Positions 23,570-26,820 of a stretch of DNA of 26,820 bases are shown piece after piece. Source of the stretch: JAJPXC01 sp964510535 (lineage in GTDB: Bacteria; Bacteroidota; Bacteroidia; Bacteroidales; Muribaculaceae); contig CAZECG010000025.1 of assembly GCA_964510535.1 (NCBI GenBank), positions 1 to 26,820 of the forward strand. Reading direction: 5' to 3'. The translations under genes and the position numbers were made by a program. The first letter of the stretch is position 1. Every line of letters starts with the position of its first letter. The notes beneath the pieces were generated by a model that worked only from the letters and a program-made list of their open reading frames with translations, was not told where the DNA came from and ran no database searches.

Positions 23570-25612
23570 ATGGATAAGAAATTCAAACGTACCCTTATAA
23601 CCACGGCCCTGCCATATGCTAACGGGGCTGTCCACATAGGCCACTTGGCCGGTGTCTATGTCCCGGCCGACATCTATGCCCGCTATCTACGTTCGCGCGG
23701 CGAGGATGTGGTGATGATTGGCGGCAGCGATGAGCATGGTGTGCCTATCACCATCAAGGCAAAGGCCGAAGGCATAACACCGCAGGACGTAGTGGACCGC
23801 TATCACAAGATTATCAAGGATTCGTTTGAGGAACTCGGCATCTCGTTTGACATCTATTCCCGCACGACATCCGACATCCATAGTGCCACAGCTTCGGAAT
23901 TTTTCCGCCGGCTCTATGACAAAGGCGAGTTTGTCGAAAAGACTTCGATGCAACTCTACGACGAGAAAGCGGGGCAGTTTCTCGCTGACCGCTACGTCAC
24001 GGGGGAGTGCCCACACTGCCACAATGAGCGCGCCTACGGCGACCAGTGTGAGGCTTGCGGTACGTCGCTCAACGCCACCGACCTCATCAACCCCAAAAGC
24101 GCCATCACCGGCAACACCCCCGTGCTCCGCGAGACGCGCCACTGGTACCTCCCCCTCGACAAGTGGGAGCCGGCCTTGCGCAAGTGGATTCTCGACGGCC
24201 ACAAAGAGTGGAAAACCAACGTTTACGGCCAGTGCAAATCGTGGCTCGACCTGGGGCTGCAACCCCGCGCCGTCAGCCGCGACCTCGATTGGGGCGTGCC
24301 CGTGCCTGTCGAAGGTGCCGACGGCAAGGTGCTCTATGTCTGGTTTGACGCGCCTATCGGCTACATCTCCAACACCAAGGAGTTGCTTCCCGACAGCTGG
24401 GAACGGTACTGGAAAGACCCCGAAACCCGCATTATCAACTTTATAGGTAAGGATAACATCGTGTTCCACTGCATCGTGTTCCCCGCGATGTTGATGGCGT
24501 ATGGCGACGGCTACCAGCTGCCCGACAATGTGCCTGCCAACGAGTTCCTTAACCTCGAGGGCGACAAGATTTCCACCTCAAGAAACTGGGCGGTGTGGCT
24601 CCACGAGTATCTCCGCGACTTCGAGGGCAAACAAGATGTGCTCCGCTACGTGCTCACGGCGGCTGCCCCCGAAACGAAAGACAACGACTTCACTTGGCGC
24701 GATTTCCAAGCCCGCAACAACAACGAACTTGTCGCCGTGCTCGGAAACTTCGTAAACCGAGCCGTAGTGCTGACCCATAAATATTTCGACGGCAAAGTGC
24801 CAGCTGCCGGCTCGCTGTTCGACATCGACAAGCAGGCGTTGGCAGAGTTGTCGACAATCAAAACGTCGCTCGAGGAGGCCCTCGACACATTCCACTTCCG
24901 CGAGGCTCTGAAAGAGACGATGAACATAGCCCGCCTCGGCAACCGCTACTTGCAAGAAACCGAGCCGTGGAAAGTGGCAAAGACCGATATGAACCGCGTG
25001 GCAACCATACTTAACACAGCCATGCAGATAACAGCTAATATCGCTATCGCCATGGAGCCATTCATGCCATTCTCGGCAGCAAAGCTCCGCACCATGCTCA
25101 ACGCCGGCGAACTGAAATGGAACCGCCTCGGCAGCGACGCTATCATCGCCGACGGCACTCAGCTCAATCCCGCTCAACTGCTCTTCGAGAAAATCGAAGA
25201 TGACGCCATACAAGCACAAATGGACCGCCTCGCCCGCATCAAGGAGGAAAACAAAGTCAAAGCGTTCAAGGCCGCCCCGCAGGCCGAGGATGTCGATTTT
25301 GACACCTTCATGAAAGCCGACTTGCGCATAGGCACCGTACTCGAGTGCCAAAAAGTCCCCAAAGCCGACAAATTGTTGCAATTCCTCATCGACGACGGTC
25401 TGGAAAAGCGCACCATCGTGTCGGGTATCGCCAAATATTACGCTCCCGAGGATTTGGTGGGCAAGCAAGTGTGCTTCATCGCCAACCTCCCGCCGCGCAA
25501 GCTCAAGGGCATCGTGTCGCAAGGCATGATTCTCTCGGCAGAAAACGCCGACGGATCACTGGTGGTCATCGGGCCGACTGCACCCGTGGCACCCGGCGCG
25601 CAAGTGAGATAA
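23570..25612 (+). CDS. metG: Methionine--tRNA ligase
   Basis: Charges tRNA-Met for initiation and elongation. The 680-residue protein has the class I signature HIGH at 22-25 (in LPYANGAVHIGH). Its zinc knuckle has Cys147, Cys150, Cys160 and Cys163 (CPHC ... CEAC). The KMSKS-type loop reads KISTS at 333-337. An alpha-helical anticodon-binding domain follows (about 395-555). The C-terminus (about 580-680) is a Trbp111/EMAP-like tRNA-binding domain (DFDTFMKADLRIGTV ... PPRKLKGIVSQGMILSA), which also makes such enzymes dimeric. All key motifs are intact. The asparaginase gene follows after 37 nt in the same direction. Confidence 0.97.
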   Translation: MDKKFKRTLITTALPYANGAVHIGHLAGVYVPADIYARYLRSRGEDVVMIGGSDEHGVPITIKAKAEGITPQDVVDRYHKIIKDSFEELGISFDIYSRTTSDIHSATASEFFRRLYDKGEFVEKTSMQLYDEKAGQFLADRYVTGECPHCHNERAYGDQCEACGTSLNATDLINPKSAITGNTPVLRETRHWYLPLDKWEPALRKWILDGHKEWKTNVYGQCKSWLDLGLQPRAVSRDLDWGVPVPVEGADGKVLYVWFDAPIGYISNTKELLPDSWERYWKDPETRIINFIGKDNIVFHCIVFPAMLMAYGDGYQLPDNVPANEFLNLEGDKISTSRNWAVWLHEYLRDFEGKQDVLRYVLTAAAPETKDNDFTWRDFQARNNNELVAVLGNFVNRAVVLTHKYFDGKVPAAGSLFDIDKQALAELSTIKTSLEEALDTFHFREALKETMNIARLGNRYLQETEPWKVAKTDMNRVATILNTAMQITANIAIAMEPFMPFSAAKLRTMLNAGELKWNRLGSDAIIADGTQLNPAQLLFEKIEDDAIQAQMDRLARIKEENKVKAFKAAPQAEDVDFDTFMKADLRIGTVLECQKVPKADKLLQFLIDDGLEKRTIVSGIAKYYAPEDLVGKQVCFIANLPPRKLKGIVSQGMILSAENADGSLVVIGPTAPVAPGAQVR

Positions 25613-25649
25613 GAAAACCGATCACTTTTTCTTAAACACAGCCACTGAA

Positions 25650-26693
25650 ATGAACAAGGATAAGCGACCGCGCATTCTGATTATCTATACCGGCGGGACT
25701 ATCGGTATGATCGAGAACCCGATGACACGCACGCTTGAGCCGTTTGATTTCACCCATCTGATTGACAACGTGCCTAAAATCAAGATGCTCGACTACGACA
25801 TCGACAATATCCAGTTTGAGCCTCCAATCGATTCAAGCGACATGAACCCGCGCCACTGGCAAGAGATAGCCCGCAACATCGAGGAGAATTTTGACGCTTT
25901 CGACGGTTTTGTCGTGCTTCACGGCACCGACACGATGGCCTACACCGCCTCAGCACTGTCGTTTATGCTCGAAAATCTGCATAAACCGGTCATCATCACA
26001 GGCTCACAGCTGCCTATCGGCGAAGTGCGCACCGACGGCGAGGAAAACTTGATAACAGCCCTGCAGATAGCCGCCGCCACCGACAACAGCGGAAACCCGA
26101 TGGTGCAAGAGGTCGCGATTTTGTTTGAAAACTACCTGTGGCGCGGCAACCGCTCGACAAAGATGTCAGCCGACAATTTCAACGCGTTCAAGAGCAACAA
26201 CTACCCATCATTAGCGAAAATCGGGTTAGGCATACACTTCAACGAGGAGGCCCTCTGCCGGCTAAAAACAAAACGCCCGCTGAAAGTGCAATACGGAATG
26301 GACACCGGAGTGATGTTTCTCGATTTGCATCCCGGCATGACCGAAGAGATATTGCGACATCAACTCAACACCCCCGGGCTGAAAGGAATAGTGCTTAAAA
26401 CGTTCGGAGCGGGAAACGCCCCAACGGCCTCATGGTTTACCGACGCCATCAAAGACGCGGTAAGACGCGGACTCGTATTGCTCAACGTGACACAGTGCGT
26501 GAACGGCGGAGTCCACGCCAAGCGTTACCAAGCCGGCAACCACCTGCTCAACGCAGGAGTCATCTCCGGGCATGATATCACCAGCGAAGCCGCATTGACA
26601 AAGCTGATGTATCTTTTCGGACTCGGACTTGGCCCGAAAGAAGTTAAGAGCTATCTCGATAGCGCACTTTGTGGCGAAGTGACGATTCATTGA
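25650..26693 (+). CDS. ansA: Type I (cytoplasmic) L-asparaginase
   Basis: Hydrolyses L-asparagine to aspartate and ammonia. The 347-residue protein has no signal peptide and fits the cytoplasmic AnsA type. The first catalytic Thr is Thr17 in IIYTGGTIGM, equivalent to Thr14 of E. coli AnsA by alignment of the motif. The second active-site segment is HGTDTMAYTASALSFML (His91, Thr93, Asp94). ITGSQLPIGEVRTDGEENL follows, with the allosteric/C-terminal domain in the last 130 residues (VLKTFGAGNAPT, VTQCVNGGVHAKRY). It probably shares a transcript with metG (37-nt gap). No terminator follows before the tRNA promoter. Confidence 0.94.
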   Translation: MNKDKRPRILIIYTGGTIGMIENPMTRTLEPFDFTHLIDNVPKIKMLDYDIDNIQFEPPIDSSDMNPRHWQEIARNIEENFDAFDGFVVLHGTDTMAYTASALSFMLENLHKPVIITGSQLPIGEVRTDGEENLITALQIAAATDNSGNPMVQEVAILFENYLWRGNRSTKMSADNFNAFKSNNYPSLAKIGLGIHFNEEALCRLKTKRPLKVQYGMDTGVMFLDLHPGMTEEILRHQLNTPGLKGIVLKTFGAGNAPTASWFTDAIKDAVRRGLVLLNVTQCVNGGVHAKRYQAGNHLLNAGVISGHDITSEAALTKLMYLFGLGLGPKEVKSYLDSALCGEVTIH

Positions 26694-26739
26694 TAATCAG
26701 CCTGTTGAAAAATTTCTTTCAAAAAAGTTGACGAAAAAT

Positions 26740-26770
26740 TTGGCGGGTTGCGAAAAACGTAGTACCTTTG
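26740..26770 (+). promoter_or_regulatory. Promoter of the tRNA gene at the right edge
   Basis: TTG (26740-26742), a 20-nt spacer and TACCTTTG (26763-26770) match the Bacteroidetes consensus. The tRNA begins 20 nt after the -7 box. Confidence 0.75.
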
Positions 26771-26789
26771 CAACGCTTTCGACAAGAAA

Positions 26790-26820
26790 GGGCGCTTAGC
26801 TCAGCTGGTTCAGAGCGTCT
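26790..26820 (+). tRNA. 5' part of a tRNA gene, probably tRNA-Val (cut by window edge)
   Basis: GGGCGCT acceptor strand, TA, D stem GCTC with loop AGCTGGTTCA and closing GAGC: a standard tRNA start. The anticodon lies outside the window. The opening sequence resembles tRNA-Val(TAC) of Bacteroidales as I remember it, so the amino acid is a guess; the tRNA call itself rests on the D-arm and the upstream promoter. Confidence 0.8.

Noticed and set aside
24578..25522. Antisense open frame of 314 codons inside metG
   Set aside because: The metG frame has all catalytic and tRNA-binding motifs; the antisense frame shows none and follows the codon bias of metG. The antisense frames at 23687-24469 and 12722-13402 were dropped for the same reason.
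26706..26727. TTGAAA/TTTCAA hairpin as terminator of the asparaginase gene
   Set aside because: A weak AT-only stem followed by an A run, not a T run.
1..26820. CRISPR array, prophage, integrase or defence island
   Set aside because: No regularly spaced repeats, no integrase or phage genes, and no defence-gene motifs were seen; the only mobile DNA is the transposase remnant at the left.

Overview
This window reads as chromosome of a Bacteroidota (order Bacteroidales) organism. Three things point there: promoters of the Bacteroidetes type (TTG, 19-20 nt, TAnnTTTG) in front of several transcription units; a complete core type IX secretion (T9SS/Por) gene block, a system confined to the Bacteroidota phylum; and a secreted protein ending in a T9SS sorting signal. 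The moderately high GC, the gut-Bacteroidales style of the housekeeping proteins and the T9SS together suggest a Muribaculaceae-like genome, but that family assignment is inference.

Layout. 1-700 is a degraded mobile region: an unidentified left edge with a leftward promoter and a possible 18-codon leader ORF, then a broken ISAon1-type transposase (frameshifted N-terminal ORF, and a second ORF truncated after about 25 codons). 720-990 carries two tandem tRNA-Asn(GTT) genes on the minus strand with their own promoter and terminator. From 1121 every protein gene is on the plus strand. A carboxyl-terminal processing protease (S41, ctpA-like) is followed 13 nt later by mfd. Next come a zinc-less SIR2 deacylase and a glycogen branching enzyme (glgB), each with its own promoter.

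9333-18517 is the central block: an ECF sigma factor, then porT-porP-porK-porL-porM-porN and a DEAD-box RNA helicase with a DbpA-type RNA-binding domain whose ATG directly follows the porN stop codon. PorL/PorM form the proton-driven inner-membrane motor, PorK/PorN the periplasmic ring, PorP and PorT are outer-membrane barrel components. The other T9SS parts (translocon SprA/Sov, PorU, PorV and so on) are not in this window. 18518-23450 is a separate two-gene unit ending in a strong terminator: a periplasmic/secreted TolB-like beta-propeller and a 1226-residue multidomain amidase with a C-terminal T9SS sorting domain, so a probable cargo protein lies right next to the machine that would export it. 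The right end has metG and type I asparaginase, then a promoter and the 5' part of a tRNA (probably tRNA-Val) cut by the window edge.

Most of the window is recognisable core or accessory biology. I did not find a clearly new system. The points most worth testing are the sigma factor/T9SS/cargo neighbourhood, the inverted repeat over the sigma factor start, the helicase fused in translation to the por operon, the zinc-less sirtuin, and the unexplained leftward promoter at the left edge.
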